Shown here: positions 35,326-43,658 of the stretch, piece by piece
How the letters are laid out: each line of letters starts with the position of its first letter
How positions within the stretch are numbered: position 1 is the stretch's first letter
Assembly (NCBI RefSeq): GCF_018861295.1
Contig: NZ_JAHLDM010000011.1
Span: 76,390-140,389, forward strand
Origin: Clostridium_AD estertheticum_D
GTDB taxonomy: Bacteria > Bacillota > Clostridia > Clostridiales > Clostridiaceae
Direction: 5' to 3'
Length of the DNA stretch: 64,000 nucleotides
The notes under the pieces: model-generated
What the model saw: the letters and a program-made list of their open reading frames with translations, nothing else
Databases searched by the model: none
Told to the model about the DNA's origin: nothing
Program-made: the position numbers and the translations under genes

Positions 35326-36897
35326 ATGGAAAAAATTAAGTTTGATGAATTAGGACTAAACGAATCTGTACTACACGCTATACAAGATTTAAAATTTGAA
35401 TACCCATCTGATATCCAAGAAAAAGCTATTCCAGTAGTACTCGCTGGCTTTGATATCATAGGTCAGGCTCAAACAGGAACTGGTAAAACATTAGCATTTG
35501 GTGCACCCATTTTAAGTAGAATGGAAAAATCAAATGGTAAAGTTCAAGCAATAATAATGTCTCCAACAAGAGAACTTGCTGTTCAAGTTGCTGAAGAACT
35601 TTCTCGAATTGCAAAACATGAAAGAATTAAGATATTACCAATCTATGGTGGTCAATCTATCGATAGACAAATATCCGCTCTAAAAAGAGGAGTAGATATT
35701 GTAGTTGGAACTCCAGGAAGATTACTAGACCATATTAGAAAAGGCACTTTAAAACTTGCAAATGCTAAGTTTCTTGTTTTAGATGAAGCTGACGAAATGT
35801 TAAACATGGGCTTTATTGAAGATATTGAAAGTATTATAAGTAATTTAAGTTCAGATAGACAGACTTTACTTTTCTCAGCTACTATGCCAAGAGCTATTAA
35901 AATATTGTCAAAGAAATATATGCATCCAGAAACAAAAATTATTGCTATAGAAAAGAAATCTTTAACAGTTTCTACTATAAAGCAATTTTATTATGAAGTA
36001 AATAATAAAAACAAATTTGAATCATTATGTAGAATTCTTGATGTTGATGCTCCTAAAACTTGTATACTATTCTGTAAAACTAAAAAAGGTGTAGATGAGT
36101 TAGTTGATGCATTACAACCTAGAGGTTATACTGTAGAAGGTATGCACGGAGACATGAAACAAAGCCAAAGAATGAACACTCTTAAGAAATTCAAAGAAGG
36201 TAATTTAAACTTCTTAATTGCAACTGATGTAGCTGCAAGAGGAATCGATGTTGAGGATGTTACTCATGTAATAAATTATGATTTACCACAAGATAGCGAA
36301 TCATATATACATAGAATTGGTAGAACTGGTAGAGCAGGTAAAGAAGGTACAGCATATAATCTTATAACAAGACGTGAATTATCAGCTATAAGACAAATTG
36401 AACGTGATACTAAAAGTGTAATCAACAAAAAAACTGTACCTACTATAACAGATATTTTTGCTGCTAAATCAGATACTATTATAGATCAAATAAAATTAGT
36501 TCTAAAAGAAAATTTGTATGAAAACTTTCTTCCACTAGGACAAAATCTTATTTCAGAATTTGGTGATGAAGATGTAGCTGCTTCTTTAATAAAAATTATT
36601 TTTGATAAAGAAGTTAACTATAACTATGCAGATGATTCTACAACAACAACATCTGACACTGTTAGACTATTCTTATCTATAGGAAGAATGGATGAAGTTA
36701 TGACTAAGGATATTATCGCTTTCTTATGTGAAACTGCTAATATTAACAAAACTGAACTTGGTCGTATTGACATCTTAGATAAATTCTCTTTCTTAGATGT
36801 ACCTTCAAACTTAGTTGATGCTATTTTAAATAATAGTTCAGGTAAGAGATTAAATAGCAGAAAAGTAAATATTGAAGTTGCTAAATCTAGAAGATAA
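35326..36897 (+). CDS. DEAD-box RNA helicase with DbpA-type C-terminal RNA-binding domain
   Basis: A 523-residue ATP-dependent RNA helicase. Motifs in order: Q-motif at the N-terminus, AQTGTGKT (48-55), PTRELAVQ, DEADEMLNMGF, FSAT, ARGIDVEDV and HRIGRTGRAG. The last 75 residues form a DbpA/CsdA-type RNA-binding fold with VRLFLSIGRMDEV. Similar proteins (CshA/DeaD type) work in ribosome assembly, mRNA decay and cold adaptation. The ribosome binding site is GAGGAATTTTAATT. Own terminator follows. Confidence 0.93.
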   Translation: MEKIKFDELGLNESVLHAIQDLKFEYPSDIQEKAIPVVLAGFDIIGQAQTGTGKTLAFGAPILSRMEKSNGKVQAIIMSPTRELAVQVAEELSRIAKHERIKILPIYGGQSIDRQISALKRGVDIVVGTPGRLLDHIRKGTLKLANAKFLVLDEADEMLNMGFIEDIESIISNLSSDRQTLLFSATMPRAIKILSKKYMHPETKIIAIEKKSLTVSTIKQFYYEVNNKNKFESLCRILDVDAPKTCILFCKTKKGVDELVDALQPRGYTVEGMHGDMKQSQRMNTLKKFKEGNLNFLIATDVAARGIDVEDVTHVINYDLPQDSESYIHRIGRTGRAGKEGTAYNLITRRELSAIRQIERDTKSVINKKTVPTITDIFAAKSDTIIDQIKLVLKENLYENFLPLGQNLISEFGDEDVAASLIKIIFDKEVNYNYADDSTTTTSDTVRLFLSIGRMDEVMTKDIIAFLCETANINKTELGRIDILDKFSFLDVPSNLVDAILNNSSGKRLNSRKVNIEVAKSRR

Positions 36898-36903
36898 TTC
36901 TAA

Positions 36904-36946
36904 CAAAACAAAAAGAGTACCTATTATGGGTACTCTTTTTGTTTTG
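36904..36946 (+). terminator. Terminator of the DEAD-box helicase gene
   Basis: CAAAACAAAAAGAGTACC pairs with GGGTACTCTTTTTGTTTTG, starting six bases after the stop codon. Its inner GAGTACC/GGGTACTC stem ends in a T run. Confidence 0.85.
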
Positions 36947-37025
36947 CTAATTTTATACACAATATTTTTGTATTTTAATTATGTTACCACCATCTCTAAC
37001 ATACAATATATAAGGGGTGATAACT

Positions 37026-37109
37026 ATGAACAAATTCAAAAAACTACTTTATACTTTAACCTATATCTTATTGATTGAGATATGTCTAATATATTTTGTT
37101 TATAAATAA
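37026..37109 (+). CDS. 27-residue single-helix membrane peptide
   Basis: MNKFKKLLYTLTYILLIEIC followed by LIYFVYK. A positively charged start (K3, K5, K6) leads into one hydrophobic helix and a short tail, a typical small inner-membrane peptide. The ribosome binding site AAGGGGTGAT is strong and correctly spaced before ATG 37026. Not known from any family; function unknown. It is convergent with the MgtC gene, 18 bases away. Confidence 0.55.
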   Translation: MNKFKKLLYTLTYILLIEICLIYFVYK

Positions 37110-37127
37110 AAATATTAGAATCCTTAT

Positions 37128-37838
37128 TTATATTATCTCAGCTTTATAGATTTCCTCAAAAGCGCATAATTTTTGCACAATACCACTACTCTTAATATAT
37201 CTTGGCGCTAAAATTGTATACATCGTTGTACTGTACTTTGAAGTTTCATTTTCATCTTCTTCATCATCAATCACAAATTCTATATTCTTAACTTTTATGC
37301 TAACACTGTCAAAATACTTTTCTAGTTTTTCCACCATGTCTTTTTTGTTAACATATTGAATTTCCAATTTTAGAACATTAGTATTTTTAAAAAGCTTAGT
37401 CTCAAAAGTCTTAAGAAATACTAATACTATAAAAACACATATAGTGGATAATATCGTTAAAGTATAATATCCGAGTCCAATAGCAAGACCAATACAAGCA
37501 ACTGTCCATATGCTCGCTGCAGTAGTAAGTCCTTTTATTGATCCCTTATCATGTATAATAGTACCTGCTCCTAAAAAGCCTACCCCTGTTATAACTTGTG
37601 CTCCCAGCCTTCCAATATCTACTTTCATAGCCGATTGGAGCTCTGGATGTTGCAAAATCATATTAGTTGTTTCTTGAATAGAGTATAATTGTATCATTGA
37701 AGTAATTGCCGCACCTAGACATACTAATATATGCGTTCTAAACCCAGCTGGTCTATTTTTAAACTCTCTCTCATACCCAATTAAACCACCGACTAAAACT
37801 GCAAGCGCAAGCCTTATTGCTACTTGATATACTAACAT
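37128..37838 (-). CDS. MgtC/SapB-family membrane protein
   Basis: A 236-residue protein. The N-terminal MgtC domain has about five helices with the conserved GGLIGYEREFKNRPAGFRTHILVCLGAA and QVITGVGFLGAGTII. The C-terminal cytoplasmic part has an ACT-like look. MgtC proteins affect magnesium adaptation and ATP synthase activity in some bacteria; YhiD-type members are of unknown role. Ribosome binding site GGGGGTAAG. Confidence 0.9.
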   Translation of the reverse strand: MLVYQVAIRLALAVLVGGLIGYEREFKNRPAGFRTHILVCLGAAITSMIQLYSIQETTNMILQHPELQSAMKVDIGRLGAQVITGVGFLGAGTIIHDKGSIKGLTTAASIWTVACIGLAIGLGYYTLTILSTICVFIVLVFLKTFETKLFKNTNVLKLEIQYVNKKDMVEKLEKYFDSVSIKVKNIEFVIDDEEDENETSKYSTTMYTILAPRYIKSSGIVQKLCAFEEIYKAEII

Positions 37839-37875
37839 GTACTTACCCCCATAAATCCATTGATAACATTATATT

Positions 37876-38397
37876 TTAATTTAAATATTTTAATTCAATA
37901 CGGTTTGATTTTAACCACTCTATAACAAATTCATTTATACAATGGTCTTCATATTTATAATACTCATCCGTAGTACATTCATCGTCTTCGCATGCATCCA
38001 TTGTATTTTGTTTATCCATTAGAACATGTTTAAACTTTTTTGTAGGCTCATTGCTTTTTAATGCCTCCGTTAATTCTAATTTCAAATCATAATTACTGAT
38101 TTTAGTTTTAACATATTCCTTCATAGCTTTTATATAAAACTCCTCATCTATTAGTGGAGTAATTAAATACCTATTTGCCTTATCCTCATTAATAAGTATC
38201 GCAATACTAACAAATTCTTTTAACCAATTATCGAAGGTATTTTCCTCCAATGTCCCATTTTCTAACGCTAAACTTACTTCTGTTGGAATATATATAACCT
38301 CGCCAGTAACCGAATCTAGATAACTTTTTCCTAAATTGTCATCAACATGCGAAATTGTTTCTATAAGTGCTTCCATATCAACCGCAACTAAATTCAA
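37876..38397 (-). CDS. UPF0158-family protein
   Basis: A 173-residue soluble protein starting at TTG after AGGAGGAAAAG. YLDSVTGEVIYIP near the N-terminus and the acidic FDNWLKEFV region match the UPF0158 family. The C-terminus is acidic (ACEDDECTTDEYYKYED). Function unknown. Confidence 0.7.
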   Translation of the reverse strand: MNLVAVDMEALIETISHVDDNLGKSYLDSVTGEVIYIPTEVSLALENGTLEENTFDNWLKEFVSIAILINEDKANRYLITPLIDEEFYIKAMKEYVKTKISNYDLKLELTEALKSNEPTKKFKHVLMDKQNTMDACEDDECTTDEYYKYEDHCINEFVIEWLKSNRIELKYLN

Positions 38398-38483
38398 AAC
38401 TTTTCCTCCTCAAATTGTATAATAGTTATTTAATATCTACAATAAAAAGCCAATAAACCCAAATGGTCTATTGGCCTATTTAC

Positions 38484-38726
38484 TTATTCTTCAAATGTTG
38501 ATTCATATTCTTCTAATACTTTTGCGAATTCTTCCTCATCTTCTACTGCAATATATTGTTCTTTATCGTCTACTAATTCTATTTTATAGACGAAAGCATC
38601 ATCTTCTTCTCCTATTGGAGCGAGCAATGCATATTTATTTTCATCTAATTCAATAATTTCAATTATTTCAAAATCAACCTTTTCTCCATCTTCATCGAGC
38701 ATCGTAATAACTTTATTTTCTTCCAT
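38484..38726 (-). CDS. DUF1292 protein (first paralogue)
   Basis: An 80-residue acidic protein: MEENKVITMLDEDGEKVDFE then EIIELDENKYALLAP and a closing E-rich tail. This is the DUF1292 pattern. AAAGGGGA precedes ATG 38726; the longer frame to 38756 has no such site. A second copy lies at 42272-42502. Function unknown. Confidence 0.85.
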   Translation of the reverse strand: MEENKVITMLDEDGEKVDFEIIEIIELDENKYALLAPIGEEDDAFVYKIELVDDKEQYIAVEDEEEFAKVLEEYESTFEE

Positions 38727-38810
38727 GACAATTCCCCTTTCAAACTTAATAAACATATTATACCGTTAACCTCGCCGTCATGTCCATATAAAATATAGAT
38801 TTAAATTATT

Positions 38811-39800
38811 TTAATCACTATATCCATCCATTCCTCTAATAGATACTTCTCCTGATACAATATGTTCAACATTGCCACTAGAATTCTCAACAACTAATTC
38901 ACCTTTATCACTTATATCAATTGCTTTAGCTATTGTTACTTTTCCTCTATTTATTAATTGAATCTCTTTACCTATAAGGACTGAATTTTTTCTACATATC
39001 TCTAAAGTTTCTTTTATACTATCATTTTCTACAAAATCATTATACAACTCTTCAAATATATTTAAAATGTTAGCAAGAAGTAGCTTTCTGTCCATAAGTT
39101 TACCACTTTCAATCTTAATTGACGTAGCCACATCTTTTAGATCAGTTGTAATATCTTCTTTTTCTAGATTTACATTGATTCCAATTCCCATAACTAAGTA
39201 ATTTACATGATCGATTTCTCCGCTCATTTCTGTTAATATACCACATACTTTTTTACTATTAAGTATTATATCATTAGGCCATTTAATACTTGTTTTAACC
39301 CCCATTCTCATAATAGCTTTTTGAACAGCTGCTGCTCCAAGAAGTGTTATCTTTGATATATTTTCTGTAAGTATATTAGGCCTAAGTATAATTGACATCC
39401 ATATACCCTTATATTTTGGTGATAAAAAGTTTCGTCCGAGCCTTCCACGTCCTAATGTTTGTTCTTCACTTATAACAACTGTGCCATGTTCCTTACCCAT
39501 TTCCGCAAGCTCTTTGGCCTTAGTGTTTGTTGACCCTATAGAATTGCAATAAATAATATTTTTACCTATACACTCTGTATTTAAATGATTTTTAATTTCC
39601 TCGAAGGTTAGTATATCAGGTGATGAGATTATTCTATAACCCTTTCTTGAAATAGCTTCAACTTCGTAACCATCCTCTTTAATAACCTTTATATGTTTCC
39701 AAATAGCCGCACGACTGACTCCTAAAACCTCACTAATTTTTTGACCCGACACAAAATCATTTCCACTGGCCTTAAGTAATTCAAGAATTTTTTCTTTCAT
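38811..39800 (-). CDS. birA: Biotin-protein ligase / biotin operon repressor
   Basis: A 329-residue bifunctional BirA. The N-terminal winged helix (residues 1-60, SGQKISEVLGVSRAAIWKHIKVIKEDGYEV) binds DNA. The ligase domain carries GRGRLGRNF, the biotinyl-adenylate loop, and KWPNDIILNSKKVCGIL. The C-terminal SH3-like domain ends the protein. It attaches biotin to carboxylases and represses biotin genes, none of which are in the window. Ribosome binding site AAAGGTG. Confidence 0.95.
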   Translation of the reverse strand: MKEKILELLKASGNDFVSGQKISEVLGVSRAAIWKHIKVIKEDGYEVEAISRKGYRIISSPDILTFEEIKNHLNTECIGKNIIYCNSIGSTNTKAKELAEMGKEHGTVVISEEQTLGRGRLGRNFLSPKYKGIWMSIILRPNILTENISKITLLGAAAVQKAIMRMGVKTSIKWPNDIILNSKKVCGILTEMSGEIDHVNYLVMGIGINVNLEKEDITTDLKDVATSIKIESGKLMDRKLLLANILNIFEELYNDFVENDSIKETLEICRKNSVLIGKEIQLINRGKVTIAKAIDISDKGELVVENSSGNVEHIVSGEVSIRGMDGYSD

Positions 39801-39853
39801 AATATCAACACCTTTTTTATTTTGTAATATAGATAAAATCTCTCTCTATCCAA

Positions 39854-40768
39854 TTATAGTCTCCTATATTCCTCTTGTTTATATCCATGTTTACCTTTAA
39901 GTGTTAGATCAATATCCAAAAGCAACTTATCTTTATCAACTGGTAACGTTCCAGAAAGTGATACATAATTTGAAGCATGATTGCTTCTAAAAATACAATT
40001 AGTAACTTCTACGTTTTTAAGGAATTCCCTCAACTCCTGGACTACTTCTTCCGGAGTTAATACATGAAAGATACCATTTTGTATATCTTTATAAATAGGT
40101 GTCCCGCTTTCTAACATTAAAGTCAAAAATCCAACATAATCTGGATTTATAGCACTTATAAGTTTCGCCGACTCTATAGCATTCTCACTGATTTTTTCTC
40201 TGCCTCCTATACCCGAAATCAGAGTAGTTGATAATTTTATACCGCTTCCTTTAACCTTTCTTCCTGCCCTAATCAAACTTTGGGCAGTTACACCTTTATT
40301 TATACTCTTTAGTATTTTATCACTTCCAGATTCAACTCCAAGATATAAAATCCCAATCCCCAGAGCCTTAAGCATGCTAAGATCCTCTACTGACTTTGCT
40401 AAGATATCATTAGGCGTAGCATAAACCCCCACTCTCTCGCACCCTGGAAACAACTCTTTAATCTTTAATAAAATTATTTTTAAATCACTAGTTTTAAGAA
40501 CTAAAGCATCCCCATCTGCTAGAAATATTCTTTTAACCGCGCCATAATCTAACTTAGCCTGCTCAAGATCAGATATAATGTCTTTTAATTCACGTACCCT
40601 AAACTTCTTATCTTTATACATCCCGCAAAAAGTACATCCATTATGTGAACACCCAATAGTAACCTGTACAATAAGACTATAAGCCTCACTAGGCGGTCTA
40701 TACACTATCCCCTCATACTCCACTAAACTCATCTCCCAGTCATCCTTTTCTCCCATAACTATCCCCAT
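39854..40768 (-). CDS. Radical SAM protein (Elp3/MiaB/NifB-like domain)
   Basis: A cytoplasmic radical SAM enzyme with the cluster-binding motif C-x4-C-x2-C in TIGCSHNGCTFCGMYKDKKFR. An SAM-binding GVESGSDKILKSINKG segment follows. Substrate unknown. Start choice is open: the frame begins at 40768 within a hairpin, but family members begin around MSLVEYEGIVYRPPSEA, which here is 12 codons further in. The 5' end and leader of this gene are part of a triplicated 96-base repeat, so the present start may have been reshaped by duplication. Confidence 0.85.
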   Translation of the reverse strand: MGIVMGEKDDWEMSLVEYEGIVYRPPSEAYSLIVQVTIGCSHNGCTFCGMYKDKKFRVRELKDIISDLEQAKLDYGAVKRIFLADGDALVLKTSDLKIILLKIKELFPGCERVGVYATPNDILAKSVEDLSMLKALGIGILYLGVESGSDKILKSINKGVTAQSLIRAGRKVKGSGIKLSTTLISGIGGREKISENAIESAKLISAINPDYVGFLTLMLESGTPIYKDIQNGIFHVLTPEEVVQELREFLKNVEVTNCIFRSNHASNYVSLSGTLPVDKDKLLLDIDLTLKGKHGYKQEEYRRL

Positions 40769-41003
40769 AGCCTAAAAGGCTATGGTTCTTTTGAAGCATC
40801 CTGATAGTTTCCTTTTAATTACCTCACATCCCAAAACATCCTTTTCTCCCACAACCATCCCCATAGCCTAAAAGGCTATGGTTCTTTTAAAGTATTCTGA
40901 TAATTTCCTTTTAATTACCTCACATCCCAAAGCATCCTTTTCTCCCACAACCATCCCCATAGCCTAAAAGGCTATGGTTCTTTTGCAGTATCCTGATAAT
41001 CTT
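40741..41003. repeat. 96-base tandem repeat, about 2.7 copies, upstream of the radical SAM gene
   Basis: Copies start at 40741, 40837 and 40933 (CATCCTTTTCTCCC). Each holds the hairpin CCATAGCCT-AAA-AGGCTATGG followed by TTCTTTT, then CCTTTTAATTACCTCACATCCC. On the minus strand each copy has GGGAGAAAAGGATG just after the hairpin, the same sequence that begins the gene. The array is therefore a duplicated leader plus start region. Confidence 0.9.
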
Positions 41004-41032
41004 GTTAACTCTAGCAACATAGTAATTCGGCA

Positions 41033-41221
41033 ATAAGCGTATATATTGTGTAAACAGCAATTGAACAAACCTTAGTAATTCTTAATTTATTTTATTTATA
41101 CCTGCGTAAGAAAACCGCATGTTTGAGCGAAGCGAGTTTGCGGTTTTTAGCAGACATAAATAAAATAAATTTTAGAATTACAAGGTGAAGTGAATGCTGT
41201 TCTAACAATATATACACTTAT
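41033..41221. repeat. Palindromic repeat family 2, complete copy
   Basis: Imperfect inverted arms of about 65 bases (AATAAGCGTATATATTG...TTTATTTTATTTAT and its counterpart) surround the hairpin AAAACCGCA (41111-41119) with TGCGGTTTT (41139-41147). The loop holds TTTGAGCGAAGCGAG. The element ends 37 bases from the stop of the minus-strand HD gene. No protein is encoded. One arm of it recurs at 23128-23191. Confidence 0.85.
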
Positions 41222-41257
41222 GGTAGAAGCCACAATATTCTAGGAACCTTATGTATA

Positions 41258-41887
41258 TTATTTAGAAGACAATGAACGTTCTTCGCACTTTCTAATGAAA
41301 GATTCGATGTTCTCTTTTTCCTCGCAGATTTTGGTTTCATTCATATCCCCTCTACCAAGTCTATCACACAGTGATAGCAAAGCAATTTCTTTAATTGATA
41401 TATCAGATCTCATTTCTTCAACATTCGAAAATGGTAAATCTTTCGTTACAAAAAGAGTTTGCATATGCCACCTAACTAAAGCTGTAACCTGTATAATTAA
41501 TTCTTCATCATTTGTCAGTGCACAAAGAAACCTTTTGCTAAGTTCTGAACCAACTTTATCATGATCATATGATGTTATCTTTCCTTTCCTAAATTTTGTT
41601 GTAGGTGCTTTACCTAAATCATGTAATAAAGCCGCCCACATAAAAGCAATAGGATTCTCACTAATTTCTTTTCTCTTTGCAGCATTATCTATAACTAACA
41701 TTGTATGTTTCCATACATTTCCTTCTGGATGATGAATTGGTGATTGTGGAGTTTCAATCAGATTTCTCAATAATGTATACGGATATAGTGTGTAAATATC
41801 TTTATTATTTATAATTTCATCAAAATATAAAGATGGATTTTTATCCTCCATTAGATGTTTTTGAAATTCTTCAAACATTTTAACCAT
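41258..41887 (-). CDS. HD-domain phosphohydrolase (CCA-adding HD type)
   Basis: A 209-residue protein. The HD metal motif is HDLGK in WAALLHDLGKAPTT, with H before it (VWKHTMLVID) and DHDKVGSELS after. The layout resembles the HD domain of tRNA nucleotidyltransferases and other small HDIG proteins. Substrate unknown, likely a nucleotide or phosphate ester. AAAGGAAT precedes ATG 41887. Confidence 0.85.
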   Translation of the reverse strand: MVKMFEEFQKHLMEDKNPSLYFDEIINNKDIYTLYPYTLLRNLIETPQSPIHHPEGNVWKHTMLVIDNAAKRKEISENPIAFMWAALLHDLGKAPTTKFRKGKITSYDHDKVGSELSKRFLCALTNDEELIIQVTALVRWHMQTLFVTKDLPFSNVEEMRSDISIKEIALLSLCDRLGRGDMNETKICEEKENIESFIRKCEERSLSSK

Positions 41888-41941
41888 ACACTAATTCCTT
41901 TCTGTTTATTATTTTATTTCATAATCTTTTATTATTATAAC

Positions 41942-42012
41942 AAAAAGAGCAAGTTAACTTATCTAAACTATATACTATTTTAGTTTAGATAACAAACGCT
42001 TGCTCTTTTTAT
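41942..42012 (-). terminator. Long two-part terminator hairpin
   Basis: AAAAAGAGCAAG pairs with CTTGCTCTTTTT, and inside it TTATCTAAACTA pairs with TAGTTTAGATAA. It serves the small gene that ends at 42030, and perhaps both directions. Confidence 0.8.
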
Positions 42013-42029
42013 TAATATCTCTTTATTAG

Positions 42030-42206
42030 TTATTCTGACTTGTTTCCGCCATATTCACTTTTATTAGTTGTAAAAACACTATCATTGTATGCGCTTTCCT
42101 CAATGGATTGAATAATTTGATTTTTAGAATGTGGATTTTTGGATTTTGTGTCTTTGTTAATATAATTACGGGAATTATCCTTACTAGCTTGTTCACGACT
42201 CTTCAT
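42030..42206 (-). CDS. 58-residue hydrophilic protein, unknown
   Basis: MKSREQASKDNSRNYINKDT then KSKNPHSKNQIIQSIEES, ending in EYGGNKSE. It is rich in Lys, Ser and Asn, with no hydrophobic segment and probably little fold. The ribosome binding site TTAGGAGGT at 7-base spacing and a strong terminator behind it support a real gene. It does not match the small acid-soluble spore proteins; family unknown. Confidence 0.65.
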   Translation of the reverse strand: MKSREQASKDNSRNYINKDTKSKNPHSKNQIIQSIEESAYNDSVFTTNKSEYGGNKSE

Positions 42207-42271
42207 ACAGAACCTCCTAATTACTTATTATAGATTTAAAAAACACCAATCATCCCTTATATGCTGCGATA

Positions 42272-42502
42272 TTAATGCTCGCTATACTTTTTTAACACTT
42301 TTTTAAACTCATCGCCCTCACCTATTGATTTATATTCTACTTCGCCATTAACTACAACTGACTTATAGGCATACGCCTCATCTGAATCCTTAGGTCCAAC
42401 TATTACATAATCAGTTCCATCCATTTTAATAGCATCAATTAGTTCTAAATCAACTTTATCACCATTTTCATTTAGAACAGTAATTATTTCATTAGTTTTC
42501 AT
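42272..42502 (-). CDS. DUF1292 protein (second paralogue)
   Basis: A 76-residue protein MKTNEIITVLNENGDKVDLE... with DYVIVGPKDSDEAYAYKS, clearly homologous to the protein at 38484-38726. ATG 42502 follows AGAAGGT; upstream in-frame ATGs have weaker sites. It is less acidic than its paralogue. Function unknown. Confidence 0.85.
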   Translation of the reverse strand: MKTNEIITVLNENGDKVDLELIDAIKMDGTDYVIVGPKDSDEAYAYKSVVVNGEVEYKSIGEGDEFKKVLKKYSEH

Positions 42503-42610
42503 ATACATACCTTCTCTCATGTAATTTAGCAATTTGTTTTTACGTGCCCTCTTATTTTGTTCCTAATTTAATGTTTTATACCAAATATTTATAATAAGTA
42601 ATAAAAATTA

Positions 42611-42654
42611 AAAATGCTTTGTTATCAAATAATTATTTAATAACAAAGCATTTT
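42611..42654 (-). terminator. Terminator of the sigma/anti-sigma operon
   Basis: AATGCTTTGTTAT pairs with ATAACAAAGCATT, T-rich on both sides, 27 bases beyond the end of the DUF4367 gene. Confidence 0.85.
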
Positions 42655-42680
42655 TTTATTGTGATGGGATGTGTAGATTA

Positions 42681-43658
42681 TTATTTAATAGATTCTGCAA
42701 TCTTTATTAATTCATTTTTTGTAATTCCACCTTTACCCGCAGATAAAAAATAAATCGCATTTTTAGTTTCCCAATCAATGTTTCTATCATCACTTATTAC
42801 AGCATTTACACCATTAATTTTCGTTTTTTCAATCGTGCCATCTGTTGAAAGTTCACCTTTAGTGGTTTCATCTGGAAACCTTTGTTGCATAGATATAGAT
42901 TTTCCAGTTTTCTCATTAGTGAAATACAACTCAATATATTTACTATTTTCAACTTTTGTTTCATTCTTCTCCTTATAAAATTTTGCTCTATCAAATTTAT
43001 ATCCTTCTGGCAAAAATGTTGGAAGCTTAACATCAAAGCAAGTATAATAATTTAATTTACTAGAATCTTTTACTTCAACTACCGCATCTTTACTTTCTTT
43101 GTCCATTTTTTCTTGCTCAGCTACAGTTGTTATTTTACCACCCTGCATATTAGCAATTTTTTCCCCTTTTGCTGTATATAATTCATTGTAATTATCCTGC
43201 GTAACTACTTGTACTTGCTTTCCTTGTTTATCAAAAACTTTGCCTTTATACTCATCTGTAAGTCTCATTTCTTTTATTTTAGATGGCTCCATTTGCATAA
43301 CACTTATATGTCCTAAAGATATAGTTTTTATTACTTTATCCGCTATCTCTTGTGCAAATGATGTTTGCATTACAGAAACACTTACTATACATATTGCTGC
43401 TACTGCAATAGCAGTTTTTTTAAATTTATTTGATTTTTTCATAGTATTCTCTCCTTTATTTTCACTTATGCTTTTTAAAGTTTTATTCAATACCCCTTTT
43501 TTATTGCTGTTTTGACTAAAATCTTCATCTGATATATTCTTGCTAAATTTTAAAAGTTCATTATATTCACTAGATTCTATTTTTTTCTTATCCTCTATAC
43601 CATTAAAATAAGCATCCATTTCTCTAGAAAATTTATCTTCAATTCTCTTATTGCTCAT
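42681..43658 (-). CDS. Probable anti-sigma factor, membrane protein with DUF4367 domain
   Basis: 325 residues. A cytoplasmic N-terminus of about 80 residues precedes one membrane helix (KKTAIAVAAICIVSVSVMQT), then an extracellular part whose C-terminus fits DUF4367 (LPTFLPEGYKFDRAKFY, GVNAVISDDRNI). ATG 43658 has GAGGAAACGAT and overlaps the sigma gene by 11 bases (ATGAGCAATAA), the usual coupling of an ECF sigma factor and its anti-sigma. It should hold the sigma factor until an envelope signal arrives. Confidence 0.78.
   Translation of the reverse strand: MSNKRIEDKFSREMDAYFNGIEDKKKIESSEYNELLKFSKNISDEDFSQNSNKKGVLNKTLKSISENKGENTMKKSNKFKKTAIAVAAICIVSVSVMQTSFAQEIADKVIKTISLGHISVMQMEPSKIKEMRLTDEYKGKVFDKQGKQVQVVTQDNYNELYTAKGEKIANMQGGKITTVAEQEKMDKESKDAVVEVKDSSKLNYYTCFDVKLPTFLPEGYKFDRAKFYKEKNETKVENSKYIELYFTNEKTGKSISMQQRFPDETTKGELSTDGTIEKTKINGVNAVISDDRNIDWETKNAIYFLSAGKGGITKNELIKIAESIK

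Noticed and set aside
36872..37078. 68-codon plus-strand frame overlapping the helicase end
   Set aside because: It runs through the helicase terminator in another frame and has no ribosome binding site; the 27-residue frame at 37026 is the better candidate.
40741..41003. Regular repeats that could suggest a CRISPR array
   Set aside because: Only about 2.7 units, the whole 96-base unit is repeated with no unique spacers, and no cas genes are near.
42806..43036. 76-codon minus-strand frame inside the DUF4367 gene
   Set aside because: Same-strand out-of-frame shadow of the anti-sigma gene with no start signal.
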